Part shown: positions 54,618 to 64,000 of the stretch, piece by piece
Layout of the letters: each line of letters begins with the position of its first letter
Numbering within the stretch: the first letter of the stretch is position 1
NCBI GenBank assembly: GCA_963726005.1
Contig: CAVSAT010000002.1
Coordinates: 124,001-188,000, forward strand
Length of the DNA stretch: 64,000 bases
Reading direction: 5' to 3'
Source: Bog-473 sp963726005
GTDB lineage: Bacteria; Actinomycetota; Acidimicrobiia; Acidimicrobiales; RAAP-2
Program-made: the position numbers and the translations under genes
The notes under the pieces: generated by a model
The model's database searches: none
What the model was told of the DNA's origin: nothing
What the model saw: only the letters and a program-made list of their open reading frames with translations

Positions 54618-56262
54618 TCGCGTCGTGCAGGGCGACGTTCTCCTTTCGCCCTGGCACCAGCACCCGTACCAGTGCAGGAGCCGGCGCGGCCAGCGCGGGA
54701 TCCAGTTCGGACAACGAGGTCACGACGTGGACCGGTAGACCGAACCCGCGCGCGACGGCTCCGATGTCACTGGTCGGTGGGGTGCCGAAGAAGCGCTCGA
54801 ACACCCCAGTCTCCATGGACGTGGCTTGTGGCAAGAACGAGAAGATCCCTCCCCCGCCGTTGTCCACCACCACGAACGTGCAGGGGATGTCCGGCATATT
54901 GACCAATCCAGAGACGTCGTGCAGGAAGGCGAGGTCGCCGAGCAGCGCGATGGTGTGGCGGCCCCGTCCCGAACCGGCCTCCGAAGCGGTGACCCCGAGC
55001 GCTGTCGAGACCACGCCGTCGATCCCGTTCACCCCTCGATTGGCCAGCACCTGGGGCGGGACCGCCTCGGCCGTCGCGAACCACTCGAGATCCCGGATGG
55101 GCATCGACGCCGACACGACGAGGGTGGCGCCGTCGCTGGCGGCGTGTTGATAGACGGCTCGAGCGACCTGGGGTTCGCTGAGATCCGATCCGAGCACGCC
55201 GTCGATGGCCGACTGGGCCTTCTTCTCGCTCGAGCGCCACGAGGCGGACCACTCTGCGTCACACGACGAGGCTCCTTTCATCGCAGCCGTCAGCCATCGG
55301 TCAGTGGCACAGCGATGGAATTCCGTCGCCACTCGGTTGGGATCCGCCCACCACCCCCACGGATCGACGACCACCACCCGCGCCCCGGCGTGGGCGGCAT
55401 CGGAGACGTATTCGCCGAGCGCTCGCGAGAGCCAAGGTGCACCGAGCATCACGACGGTCTCCGGCAGCGGTGGCTTGGTGCGCACGATGGAGTCGGCGGC
55501 GGCGATCGTCCCCACCACCCTGCTCCCCGAGCGCGGATCGGCCAACACCGGCCATCGGAGCCGTTCCGCCAGTGCGAGCACGCGGTCGCGGTCCGGGGGT
55601 CTCGGCGTGTCGCCGCCCACGATGATGATCCCCCGGCCATGCAACGGCTCCGCCAGCTGCAGGGGAGGCTCGCGCTCGTCGACGATGACCGCCGGACCGG
55701 GGCGCAGCGGCAGGGACCCAGGTGACCCGGTCAGGGGCTCGCGGAACTCGAGGTTGAGGTGCACCGGGCCCGGGCCTCGTGGTCCTTGGATCGATTCCGC
55801 AAAAGCCCGGACGGCGAGCGGTCTCCACGTTGCTTCCTGTCCCTCGGCGGGCACACCGGGTGCCGAGGACCAGCGCGTGGCCGCTGCGAAGAGGCCCACT
55901 TGCTCGATGGTCTGGGGGGCGCCGGTGTGATGGAGCTCAGGCGGCCGGTCCGCGGTGCAGACGATCAGTGGGACCCTGGCGTGGTGTGCCTCGACCACCG
56001 CGGGATGCAACTCGGCCGCGGCCGTCCCGCTCGTGACGCAGATCACGCTCGGTCGGCCGGTCGCCATCGCGAGCCCCAACGCGAAGAAGGCCGCGCTGCG
56101 CTCGTCAAGGCGAACGTGGGTCCGGAGCCTCTCGCCGAGGGCCACCGCGAGGGGGGTCGACCGCGATCCGGGACAGATCACCGCGTCGGTGACACCCAGC
56201 CGTGACCACTCGTCGACCAAGGTGGCGCTGAAAGTGGCCTGTACGCTCACCCGTCGTGCCAC
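54586..56262 (-). CDS. menD: SEPHCHC synthase (menaquinone)
   Basis: ThDP-dependent addition of 2-oxoglutarate to isochorismate, the first committed menaquinone step. 558 residues: N-terminal PYR domain with DAVICPGSRSTPLAVAL and DERSAAFFALGLAMATGRPSV, and C-terminal PP domain with the ThDP/Mg region LLGDLAFLHDVSGLV to VVDNGGGGIFSFLPQ. GTG at 56262 is used; a second GTG at 56250 would avoid overlapping the divergent menH start. Menaquinone is the usual actinobacterial quinone. Confidence 0.94.
   Translation of the reverse strand: MARRVSVQATFSATLVDEWSRLGVTDAVICPGSRSTPLAVALGERLRTHVRLDERSAAFFALGLAMATGRPSVICVTSGTAAAELHPAVVEAHHARVPLIVCTADRPPELHHTGAPQTIEQVGLFAAATRWSSAPGVPAEGQEATWRPLAVRAFAESIQGPRGPGPVHLNLEFREPLTGSPGSLPLRPGPAVIVDEREPPLQLAEPLHGRGIIIVGGDTPRPPDRDRVLALAERLRWPVLADPRSGSRVVGTIAAADSIVRTKPPLPETVVMLGAPWLSRALGEYVSDAAHAGARVVVVDPWGWWADPNRVATEFHRCATDRWLTAAMKGASSCDAEWSASWRSSEKKAQSAIDGVLGSDLSEPQVARAVYQHAASDGATLVVSASMPIRDLEWFATAEAVPPQVLANRGVNGIDGVVSTALGVTASEAGSGRGRHTIALLGDLAFLHDVSGLVNMPDIPCTFVVVDNGGGGIFSFLPQATSMETGVFERFFGTPPTSDIGAVARGFGLPVHVVTSLSELDPALAAPAPALVRVLVPGRKENVALHDAINEAVRLALT
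56242..56247 (+). promoter_or_regulatory. Putative leaderless -10 of menH (TACGCT)
   Basis: TACGCT is 8 nt before the menH GTG and lies within the first codons of menD on the other strand. Confidence 0.45.
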
Positions 56263-57038
56263 TCAACGTCGAAGTGCGCGGTTCGGGGCCGCCGCTGGTC
56301 GTGTTGCACGGATTCACACAGACGGGAAGGCTCTGGGGCCGCTTCGGAGAGCACATCACCGGATCGCACACAGTGGTCGCGCCGGACCTTCCTGGTCACG
56401 GCGGTTCTGACTCCGTACGAGCAGACCTGCCCACGACCGCTGACCTCGTGGCCGAAGCGGTCCGTACGACCCTCGGCGACGAGCCATTCGACCTGCTCGG
56501 ATATTCGCTGGGTGCACGGGTGGCGCTTCATGTCGCGACCGCAGCCAAACTGCCTTTGCTCCACACCGTGTTCATCGGCGTCACCGCGGGTATAGAGGAT
56601 CCGGCGGAGCGTGACCGCCGGCGGCAGTCGGACGAGTCCGTCGCCGACGAGCTCGAATCCTCGGGCGATGTCGGACACTTTCTCGACGCGTGGCTGCACG
56701 GCCCCCTGTTCGATCGGTTGCCGCCCGAGGCCGCCGGGCGTGACGAACGACTCCGCAACAGCGCGCCTGGACTCGCATCGAGTCTCCGGCTGTGCGGGAC
56801 CGGGACCCAGGTGCCGCTCTGGGACCGCCTGCCGGCGCTGGGCTCCCCGGCTCTCGCCCTCGCAGGATCGGATGACATCCGCTTTGCGGCGCACGCCCTG
56901 AGGGTCGCCCGTCTCGCGCCGCATGCGGTCGCATCCCTGGTTCCGGGTGGGGGCCATGCCGTGCATCTCTCGCAGCCCGATCAGACGTGGCGGATCGTGC
57001 GTCACTGGCTGGAGTCGGTGGAGCCCGCCCTCATATGA
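56256..57038 (+). CDS. menH: Alpha/beta-hydrolase, probable SHCHC synthase MenH
   Basis: Would eliminate pyruvate from the MenD product. 260 residues with VVLHGFTQTGRLWGRF (oxyanion), DLPGHGGSDS, nucleophile elbow LLGYSLGARVALHVA, acid in LALAGSDDIRFA and His in VPGGGHAVHLSQPD. GYSLGARxAL and the position beside menD favour MenH over a general hydrolase. GTG start 8 nt after TACGCT, overlapping the divergent menD start by 7 nt. Its stop is part of the palindrome TCATATGA shared with menA. Confidence 0.82.
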   Translation: MPLNVEVRGSGPPLVVLHGFTQTGRLWGRFGEHITGSHTVVAPDLPGHGGSDSVRADLPTTADLVAEAVRTTLGDEPFDLLGYSLGARVALHVATAAKLPLLHTVFIGVTAGIEDPAERDRRRQSDESVADELESSGDVGHFLDAWLHGPLFDRLPPEAAGRDERLRNSAPGLASSLRLCGTGTQVPLWDRLPALGSPALALAGSDDIRFAAHALRVARLAPHAVASLVPGGGHAVHLSQPDQTWRIVRHWLESVEPALI

Positions 57039-58014
57039 GCAGGCCGACCGTCAGGAGCGCGCCGGTGACGAGTTGGAGCCGAGCCGTCGCCCCCAGCATG
57101 GGCAACAGGGCGCGGCCGCTGCGATCGCTCAGGGCCAGTCGCACCGGATAGAGCGCGAGCGGGATTGCCAGCAGCGCCAGCAGCGACCACCCCCGGTAGT
57201 TGTGCAGGATGCCGATGGCCAGGGCCGCGGCCATCAGCGTGAACGAGTAGAGCAGCCCTGCGTTCCGCCGCCCGAGTCGCACGGCAAGGGTCTTCTTTCC
57301 CGACTCGGTGTCGGTGGCGATATCGCGCAGGTTGTTGGCCTGCAGCAAGGCCGCGGCAAGCAGGCCGACGGGCACGCCCGCCCAGAGCACAAACCCCCAG
57401 GCGTAGTCATACGAGAACAGGTGGCCTCCAAGCGTGGTGACGAACGGGGCATGCTGCACGTACGCCGAGCCCGCCGTCGCCACCAGACCGAAGAACACGA
57501 AGACGAACAGTTCACCGAACCCGAGGTACCCGTAGGGTCGCGGACCGCCCGTGTACGCCCATCCCGCCAGGCCGCAAAGCAGACCCAGCGGGATGAACCA
57601 CCAGGTGACCCGTGCGGCCAACACGAGGCCGGCCATGCCGGCCAGGCCGAAGGAGATGAGGGCTGCGGTCTTGACCTCGCGCACCGTGGCCAATTGGCCC
57701 GCCACGAGCCGGACCGGGCCGACCCGGCGTGCGTCCGTTCCCCGCACCCCGTCCGCGTAGTCGTTGACGTAGTTGGTGCCGATTTGGATACCCAGTGCGA
57801 CCACGAGTGCCAGGAAGGCGTTGAGCCAGGAGAGCTGACGGTCGAAGTTGCTACAGACTGCCGCATGACACGTGCTGCTGATGTGCGACGTGGTGATGAC
57901 GAGCCGGCCGCTCGAGAGGTAGCCGGCGGCCGTGCCAACGGCCACAGGCACCACCGCAGCCGGAAGTGTGCGCGGGCGCGCGCCCGCGACCCACAACTTG
58001 AGCGGCGGACTCAC
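57031..58014 (-). CDS. menA: 1,4-dihydroxy-2-naphthoate polyprenyltransferase
   Basis: Integral-membrane UbiA-type prenyltransferase attaching the isoprenoid tail. 327 residues with about nine hydrophobic helices. Prenyl-diphosphate motifs are NYVNDYADGVRGTD (residues 75-90) and NNLRDIATDTESGKKTLAVR (about 215-235). KLWVAGARPRTLPAAVVPV is the typical N-terminus. The GTG overlaps the menB stop (GTGA), so menB and menA form a transcription unit. Confidence 0.95.
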   Translation of the reverse strand: MSPPLKLWVAGARPRTLPAAVVPVAVGTAAGYLSSGRLVITTSHISSTCHAAVCSNFDRQLSWLNAFLALVVALGIQIGTNYVNDYADGVRGTDARRVGPVRLVAGQLATVREVKTAALISFGLAGMAGLVLAARVTWWFIPLGLLCGLAGWAYTGGPRPYGYLGFGELFVFVFFGLVATAGSAYVQHAPFVTTLGGHLFSYDYAWGFVLWAGVPVGLLAAALLQANNLRDIATDTESGKKTLAVRLGRRNAGLLYSFTLMAAALAIGILHNYRGWSLLALLAIPLALYPVRLALSDRSGRALLPMLGATARLQLVTGALLTVGLLI

Positions 58015-58901
58015 GGGCGGCGCGGGAAACGGGAGAAGTCGGGAGCGCGGTGTTCCACGAAGGCGTTCCGGCCCTCCTGACCCTCCTCGGTCATGTAGAA
58101 CAGCATCGTGGCGTCGCCGGCGAGCTGCTGAACCCCTGCCAGACCGTCGTCGGCGGCGTTCATCCCCGCCTTGATCATGCGCAAAGCAATAGGCGAGAGG
58201 GTCAGCATCTGCCGGCACCAGGCCACGGTCTCGCGCTCAAGGTCGTCCAGTGGGACCACCGTGTTGACCAGGCCCCACTCGAGGGCCTGTTCTGCCCCGT
58301 ACTGGCGGCAGAGGAACCACACCTCCTTCGCCCGCTTCAGCCCGATCGTGCGGGCCAGGATGGACGATCCGTAGCCTCCGTCGAAGCTCCCGACCTTGGG
58401 TCCCGTCTGGCCGAAGCGGGCATTGTCGGCGGCGATGGTCAGGTCACAGACAAGGTGCAGGATGTGCCCACCGCCGATGGCGTAGCCGGCGACCATGGCG
58501 ACGATGGGCTTGGGGAGGCGCCGCATCAGGATCTGGAGGTCGAGGACGTTGAGGCGCCCGATACCGCGCTCGGCCACCGCGTCGTCACCGATGTAGCCGT
58601 CGTCGCCTCGGATCTTCTGGTCCCCGCCCGAGCAGAAGGCATCCGGACCCTGGCCGCAGAGGATGATTACACCGATGTCCGGGTCGTCGCGAGCGATCGT
58701 GAAGGCCTCGGTCAGCTCAAAGAGGGTCTGCGGCCGGAAGGCGTTCCGCCGCTCCGGGCGGCAGATCGTGAGCTTCGCGATGCCTTCGCCCACCTCGTAG
58801 CGGATGTCCCGGAACGAACCTCGCTGCTCCCACGCGGGGAGGGGCAACGGACGGAGATCGTCGAGGGGATCATGGGGTTTTCCGGTGACCACGGTCTGCA
58901 C
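58011..58901 (-). CDS. menB: 1,4-dihydroxy-2-naphthoyl-CoA synthase
   Basis: Crotonase-fold enzyme cyclising o-succinylbenzoyl-CoA. 296 residues. YEVGEGIAKLTICRPERRNAFRP, FCSGGDQKIRGDDGY (oxyanion loop), AMVAGYAIGGGHILHLVCDLTIA and the MenB-specific QTGPKVGSFDGGYGSSILAR and the C-terminal EGQEGRNAFVEHRAPDFS distinguish it from other crotonases. GTG start 8 nt after TAGCGT. Divergent from menE, which makes its substrate. Confidence 0.96.
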   Translation of the reverse strand: MQTVVTGKPHDPLDDLRPLPLPAWEQRGSFRDIRYEVGEGIAKLTICRPERRNAFRPQTLFELTEAFTIARDDPDIGVIILCGQGPDAFCSGGDQKIRGDDGYIGDDAVAERGIGRLNVLDLQILMRRLPKPIVAMVAGYAIGGGHILHLVCDLTIAADNARFGQTGPKVGSFDGGYGSSILARTIGLKRAKEVWFLCRQYGAEQALEWGLVNTVVPLDDLERETVAWCRQMLTLSPIALRMIKAGMNAADDGLAGVQQLAGDATMLFYMTEEGQEGRNAFVEHRAPDFSRFPRRP

Positions 58902-58908
58902 GGCGTCC

Positions 58909-58915
58909 TACGCTA
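58909..58915. promoter_or_regulatory. Symmetric bidirectional -10 element for menB and menE
   Basis: The 7-mer TACGCTA reads as -10 TACGCT toward menE (58909-58914) and TAGCGT toward menB (58910-58915). Exactly 8 nt separate each -10 from its GTG (menE 58923, menB 58901). One site could therefore drive two leaderless divergent transcripts. Confidence 0.6.
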
Positions 58916-58922
58916 CTGGCCG

Positions 58923-60104
58923 GTGCCTGAGCTCGTTGCCCTCGACCTCCCTGGTGGCATGGGGTTTGTCGACGCACTCCAGGCCATCTGGGACACCGGA
59001 GACGCTGCGGCCCCGCTCGATCCGAGGCTTCCACTCTCCGCCCGCAACGCGATGCTCGACGCACTTCGCCCCACCCGGATCGTTCGTTCCGACGGCGAGC
59101 AGCACGCATTGCCGGACGGTCTCCCCGTCGAGGAAGGCGATGCCCTGGTCGTCGCAAGCTCGGGTACGTCGGGCCAGCCGAAGGGCGTCGTCCTCACGCA
59201 CGACGCCGTCACCGCGTCGGCTCGCGCGACATCGGCGCGGCTCGGGGTCGATCCCGCACGGCACACATGGCTCGCCTGCCTGCCATTGGCTCACATCGGT
59301 GGTCTGTCCGTCGTGACACGCTCCATCGTCACCGGAACCCCGCTCGTCGTCATGCCGGGATTCGAGGCCGAGGCGGTCGAGCAGGCTGGACGGTCGGGAC
59401 GCGTGTCGCACGTCGCGCTGGTCGCGACGGCGTTGCGGAGGATTGATCCCTCAGTCTTCATCTGCGTTCTCCTCGGCGGCAGCAAGGCGCCCGACGCGTT
59501 GCCTCCCAACGTGGTGTCCACCTACGGCATGACAGAGACGGGATCGGGGGTCGTCTACGACGGTTTCCCGCTCGAAGGAGTCGAGGTCTCCGTGCGATCA
59601 GCGGACGGGAATTTCTCCTCGGCGGGCGACGAGGCCGCGGTCGAAGGCGAGATCCTGATCCGGGCGCCCATGCTCTTTCGTTCCTACCGCGACGGAGGCG
59701 ACGGCCGCGTCGAAGGACCCGATGGACTCGCAGACTGGTTCGCCACGGGCGACGGTGGACGCCTCAATGCCGACGGGACGCTCGTGGTCTCGGGCCGCAT
59801 CGACGACGTCATCACGACGGGGGCCGAGAAGGTCTGGCCCGATCTCGTCGAGCGGATTCTCAGCGCCCATCCCGACGTGCTCGAGGTGGCCGTCTGGAAG
59901 CGCTCCGACCCCGAATGGGGCGACAGGGTCGTCGCCTGGGTGGTGCCGAGCGATGACGCTCCATCGCTCGAAGACCTGCGCCAGCTCGTCGCGGAGTCCA
60001 TCGCACCCTGGGCGGCGCCCAAGGAGCTCGTCATCGTGGACGATCTTCCTCGCACGGCAGCCGGCAAGGTCCGTCGACGGGAGCTCGAGACGTACCGTTC
60101 CTAG
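58923..60104 (+). CDS. menE: o-Succinylbenzoate-CoA ligase
   Basis: Adenylate-forming enzyme activating o-succinylbenzoate, the substrate supplier for MenB. 393 residues, short as MenE usually is. AMP-binding P-loop VVASSGTSGQPKGVVLTHDA, then LACLPLAHIGGL, STYGMTETGSGVVYDG, WFATGDGGRLNADGTLVVSGR and the C-terminal catalytic Lys in RTAAGKVRRRELE. GTG 58923 was preferred over ATG 58872 because it lies 8 nt after a -10, avoids overlapping the menB start and begins at the conserved PELVALDLPGG. The stop is CTAG-shared with the sigma factor gene. Confidence 0.92.
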   Translation: MPELVALDLPGGMGFVDALQAIWDTGDAAAPLDPRLPLSARNAMLDALRPTRIVRSDGEQHALPDGLPVEEGDALVVASSGTSGQPKGVVLTHDAVTASARATSARLGVDPARHTWLACLPLAHIGGLSVVTRSIVTGTPLVVMPGFEAEAVEQAGRSGRVSHVALVATALRRIDPSVFICVLLGGSKAPDALPPNVVSTYGMTETGSGVVYDGFPLEGVEVSVRSADGNFSSAGDEAAVEGEILIRAPMLFRSYRDGGDGRVEGPDGLADWFATGDGGRLNADGTLVVSGRIDDVITTGAEKVWPDLVERILSAHPDVLEVAVWKRSDPEWGDRVVAWVVPSDDAPSLEDLRQLVAESIAPWAAPKELVIVDDLPRTAAGKVRRRELETYRS

Positions 60105-61012
60105 TCGGACCCATTGGCCGACCCACTGAAGAGCTGGCTGTTGAGCCGTGCGAGCTTGTCCGGGTTCGAGATGACGCGCACCCCGACGATTGCACCCTCC
60201 ATGATGTCGAGTACCAGCGCCGCCACCACCCTCCCGTCGTCCACGAAGACGTTTGCCGGCTGGCCGTTGAGCACTGTCGCGAGGGGAACGCCCTGTTGCT
60301 TCTTCGCCACGTTGATCAGGAAGCGTGAGCTGCGGTGCAGGCCAACCACGGGCCGCAGCGCAGCTCTGACCTTCCCTCCCCCGTCGGTCCAGACAACGAC
60401 GTCGTCCGCCAGCATGGAGAGAAGGCCCGTCAGGTCGCCGGTGGCACAGGCGACGAGGAAGCGATCGGTCAGCTCACGACCGTGGCGTAGATCGGCGTCG
60501 AAGCGCCGACGGCGCTCCTCGATGTGCTTCCGGGCCCGCGCAGCGAGTTGGCGGCAAGCGCCAGGAGACCGCCCCAACGACCGGGCCACCTCGTCGAAGG
60601 GATAGCCGAAGACGTCATGGAGGAGATACGCGGCACGTTCGAGTGGTGTGAGCTCCTCCAGGAGCACGAGAAAGGCCAGCGACAGCGAATCCGCCGTCTC
60701 TGCCGCCGAGTGGTCGTCGACCACCACCGGCTCGGGCAACCACGGACCCGCATAGCTCACGCGCTTCGCCCGGGACGAGTTCAACTGGTCGAGGCAGAGC
60801 CGGGTCACGATCGTGACGAGGTACGCACGGACCGACTGGACCGGCTCGTCGCCCCGCCGCAGCCAGCGGATGCACGCGTCCTGGACGACGTCTTCGGCGT
60901 CGGTGGCGCTTCCGAGCATCCGATAGGCGATGCCGAACAGGAGCGAGCGCCACTCCTCGAAGACGGCCGCATCGGCCTCTGCGTCAGGCAACCGCGTCCG
61001 AGCGAGGTCCAC
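60101..61012 (-). CDS. sigJ: ECF41-group sigma factor (SigJ-like) with fused SnoaL-like domain
   Basis: Alternative sigma factor of 303 residues. Sigma-2 region (15-85: LLFGIAYRMLGSATDAEDVVQDACIRWL), sigma-4 region (120-180: LTPLERAAYLLHDVFGYPFDEVARSLGRSPGACRQ) and a C-terminal SnoaL-like regulatory domain (190-303). All three ECF41 hallmarks are present: WLPEP in the linker, DGGGKV and NPDKL in the extension. ECF41 factors lack a separate anti-sigma factor; the fused domain regulates them. GTG start 29 nt inside the AhpD-like gene, whose promoter matches the ECF41 consensus, so it is autoregulated. The symbol is by resemblance to mycobacterial SigJ. Confidence 0.92.
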   Translation of the reverse strand: MDLARTRLPDAEADAAVFEEWRSLLFGIAYRMLGSATDAEDVVQDACIRWLRRGDEPVQSVRAYLVTIVTRLCLDQLNSSRAKRVSYAGPWLPEPVVVDDHSAAETADSLSLAFLVLLEELTPLERAAYLLHDVFGYPFDEVARSLGRSPGACRQLAARARKHIEERRRRFDADLRHGRELTDRFLVACATGDLTGLLSMLADDVVVWTDGGGKVRAALRPVVGLHRSSRFLINVAKKQQGVPLATVLNGQPANVFVDDGRVVAALVLDIMEGAIVGVRVISNPDKLARLNSQLFSGSANGSD

Positions 61013-61574
61013 TCGAGTCCCTCATCGGGATCTCGCACGAGTCGGAGAACCCTTGGCTGCGCAGGCCCAGGCCGGCATTGAAGCGCGAGCGGAAGTTCTC
61101 CAGCGCCGCCCAGGCCGCCAGCTCGACGAACTCGGCGTCGCTGAGGTGGGCGCGCACCCGCGCCGCGAGCTCCTCGGTGACCTCGGCAGGGCAGCCGGAG
61201 GCCGCTTCTGCGTACTCGAGGACCACTCGCTCCTTCTCGTCGAAGAGGTCGCTGGACCGCCAGTCGGCGGCGGATCGGACCTTCGCCGGGTCGATCCCCT
61301 GATGCATTCCCTCGTAGTAGCCGAAGTCGATGCACCACGAGCAGCCGATCCGGGCGGAGGCCGCTTCGATGGCAAGCCACCTGAGCGTGGGATCGAGCTT
61401 CTTCCACCCCAGCTGTACCGCCGTCTCGAGACCGCCCATCGCGATGAGCACACCGGAATTGTGTGACGCGGCGGCGACGGGCTCCACCATTCGCCCGAAG
61501 CGGCGCTTGGAGTACCAGTACGCAAGCCGGGGAATCACACCACGCGGTGCATCGTGCAACGGGACATGGGCCAT
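60984..61574 (-). CDS. Carboxymuconolactone decarboxylase / AhpD-like protein
   Basis: A 196-residue CMD-family protein, the usual genomic partner of ECF41 sigma factors. The helical core holds LAIEAASARIGCSWCIDFGYYEG with the redox-type CxxC of AhpD proteins, so a peroxide- or thiol-related oxidoreductase role is plausible, but the reaction is unknown. The longer frame from ATG 61646 would start inside the ECF41 promoter. ATG 61574, preceded by GGAAGTGAGGTGG, begins the conserved AHVPLHDAPRG and is preferred. It overlaps the sigma gene. Confidence 0.88.
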   Translation of the reverse strand: MAHVPLHDAPRGVIPRLAYWYSKRRFGRMVEPVAAASHNSGVLIAMGGLETAVQLGWKKLDPTLRWLAIEAASARIGCSWCIDFGYYEGMHQGIDPAKVRSAADWRSSDLFDEKERVVLEYAEAASGCPAEVTEELAARVRAHLSDAEFVELAAWAALENFRSRFNAGLGLRSQGFSDSCEIPMRDSSGPRSDAVA

Positions 61575-61618
61575 CGCGCCCCACCTCACTTCCGTTCGTT
61601 GGACCAGATACCCCATCA

Positions 61619-61645
61619 GACGGGACAGACCGTCGGCGTGTGACA
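61619..61645 (-). promoter_or_regulatory. ECF41-dependent promoter
   Basis: TGTCACA (61639-61645), 16-bp spacer, CGTC (61619-61622), reading toward the AhpD-like gene and the sigma gene. This is an exact match to the published ECF41 consensus TGTCACA-N16-CGTC. The predicted start lies about 40 nt before ATG 61574. Confidence 0.9.
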
Positions 61646-61711
61646 TGACGGCCGCCTCCGTCTGGGGCACGGGCCCGCCCGACCCACCGCGTGCGCTCAG
61701 CCGACGCGTGC

Positions 61712-62482
61712 TCAGCCGACGCCACCCGAAGGCTGGATCGTCGTGCCGCCGTCGACGACCAATGTCTGGCCCGTCACCCACGACGAGGCGTCGGATGCCA
61801 GGAAGAGGGCCGCCGTCGCGATGTCGTCGGGCAGTCCGAGCCGGCGCAGCGGAACGTTCCGGGCGATCCGCTCCTCGCCGAGGCCCTCCCACAGTGCGGC
61901 CGCCAGCTTCGTCTTCACCAACCCGGGAGCGAGCGCGTTCACCCGCACGTCGGGTGCGAGCTCGAATGCGAGCTGGCGGGTGATGTGGAGCACGGCCGCT
62001 TTGGTCACGTTGTACCAACCGATGTTCGGCTCCACCTCGAGGCCGCCCACCGAGGAGACATTGATGACCGAGCCCCGCAGCCCCGACTTCACCGCGGCGG
62101 CGGTCCAGACCACGATCGAGAGCTGGTTGACCTCGAACGTCTTCTGCGCCCGGACGACGTCGATGTCGATCATCGGGCCGAAGTACGGATTGGTCCCCGC
62201 GTTGTTGACCAGGATGTCGAGGCCCCCGAAGCGGGCCAGCGTGGAAGCGACGCACGCTTGGGCGTCTTCTGGCTTCCCGACGTGGGACGCCACCCACCCC
62301 ACTCGTTCAGGGGGAATTCCCAGGGCAACGAGCCCGGCAGCCGCCTCGGCCAGGTCCTCCGCCGTTCGAGAGGTGATCATCACGTTCCCGCCCGCTTCGG
62401 CGAAGCGGGTGGCGATGCCCAGCCCGATGCCGCGGCTGCCGCCGGTGATCAGCGCCGTCTTTCCCGTGAGTGAGAGCTCCAT
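61712..62482 (-). CDS. SDR-family oxidoreductase
   Basis: Classical short-chain dehydrogenase of 256 residues: NAD(P) motif ALITGGSRGIGLGIATRF, ILVNNAGTNPY, catalytic Ser in INVSSVGG, YNVTK (YxxxK), then VNALAPGLVKTKL and the C-terminal WVTGQTLVVDGG. FabG-like length; the substrate is not predictable. SDRs and epimerases can also be ECF41 targets, but no ECF41 motif was seen before this gene, which is transcribed separately upstream of the AhpD-like gene. Confidence 0.87.
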   Translation of the reverse strand: MELSLTGKTALITGGSRGIGLGIATRFAEAGGNVMITSRTAEDLAEAAAGLVALGIPPERVGWVASHVGKPEDAQACVASTLARFGGLDILVNNAGTNPYFGPMIDIDVVRAQKTFEVNQLSIVVWTAAAVKSGLRGSVINVSSVGGLEVEPNIGWYNVTKAAVLHITRQLAFELAPDVRVNALAPGLVKTKLAAALWEGLGEERIARNVPLRRLGLPDDIATAALFLASDASSWVTGQTLVVDGGTTIQPSGGVG

Positions 62483-62535
62483 CGCCCGAGCCTTGCACGG
62501 GCACCGCCCGTGCCGGGTTTGCACCAACCGCGCCC

Positions 62536-62541
62536 TAGCAT
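62536..62541 (+). promoter_or_regulatory. Putative leaderless -10 (TAGCAT)
   Basis: TAGCAT is 7 nt before the GTG of the DUF255 protein gene. No clear -35. Confidence 0.45.
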
Positions 62542-62548
62542 CCGTCCT

Positions 62549-64000
<1,452 letters not shown>

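Overview
The window is a gene-dense, very GC-rich piece of bacterial chromosome made almost entirely of core metabolism and information-processing genes. Several markers point to Actinomycetota, probably an Acidimicrobiia-like lineage: actinobacterial integration host factor (mIHF) next to gmk and rpoZ, a helicase-motif-less PriA, a PyrR-binding hairpin directly before pyrR, an ECF41 sigma factor, a DUF222/HNH protein, and many genes that look leaderless (TAnnnT hexamer 6-8 nt before ATG or GTG). The class assignment is inference. I saw no tRNA, rRNA, CRISPR array, prophage or insertion sequence.

Layout, mostly on the minus strand. 1-6410: arginine operon argC-argJ-argB-argD-argF-argR-argG. 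6438-13372: infC-rpmI-rplT-(SpoU/TrmH methyltransferase)-pheS-pheT-(double GNAT). 13574-17895: small mixed genes (DUF1844-like protein, SRPBCC protein and divergent TetR regulator with a palindromic operator, cold-shock-like protein, hisG, thioesterase, hydrolase). 18029-20799: riboflavin operon ribD-ribBA-ribH behind a near-consensus promoter. 20893-24364: a phosphonate-type HAD/FAD oxidoreductase pair, rpe and a methyltransferase. 24367-31635: fmt, def, and mihF-gmk-rpoZ-coaBC-metK-priA. 31686-40965: complete pyrimidine operon pyrR-pyrB-pyrC-carA-carB-pyrD-pyrF. 41100-46556: aroC-aroK-aroB-aroQ-pepP-efp-nusB. 46613-54617: Fe-S scaffold protein, cysteine-cluster and other small proteins, tyrS-lipoprotein-flavin reductase, a carotenoid oxygenase and an HNH protein. 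54586-60104: menaquinone genes menD, menH, menA, menB, menE. 60101-62482: ECF41 sigma factor with its partner AhpD-like gene, and an SDR. 62549-64000: start of a DUF255 (YyaL-type) protein.

Genes are tightly packed. Most operon neighbours overlap by 4 nt (ATGA/GTGA), and several tail-to-tail pairs share a palindromic stop such as CTAG. Regulation can be read at several points: a PyrR RNA hairpin, an exact ECF41 promoter that corrects the start of its target gene, a TetR palindrome, a symmetric -10 element that can serve both menB and menE, and an infC that appears to start at ATC.

A caution for readers: seven reading-frame breaks (argG, argF, pheT, rpmI, aroB twice, a SnoaL-like gene), and probably an eighth in the flavin reductase gene, interrupt otherwise intact and mostly essential genes. 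They lie in C/G runs or CGCG-type stretches and most likely reflect indel errors in the assembly. I found no clearly new multi-gene system. The most interesting signals are regulatory and architectural.
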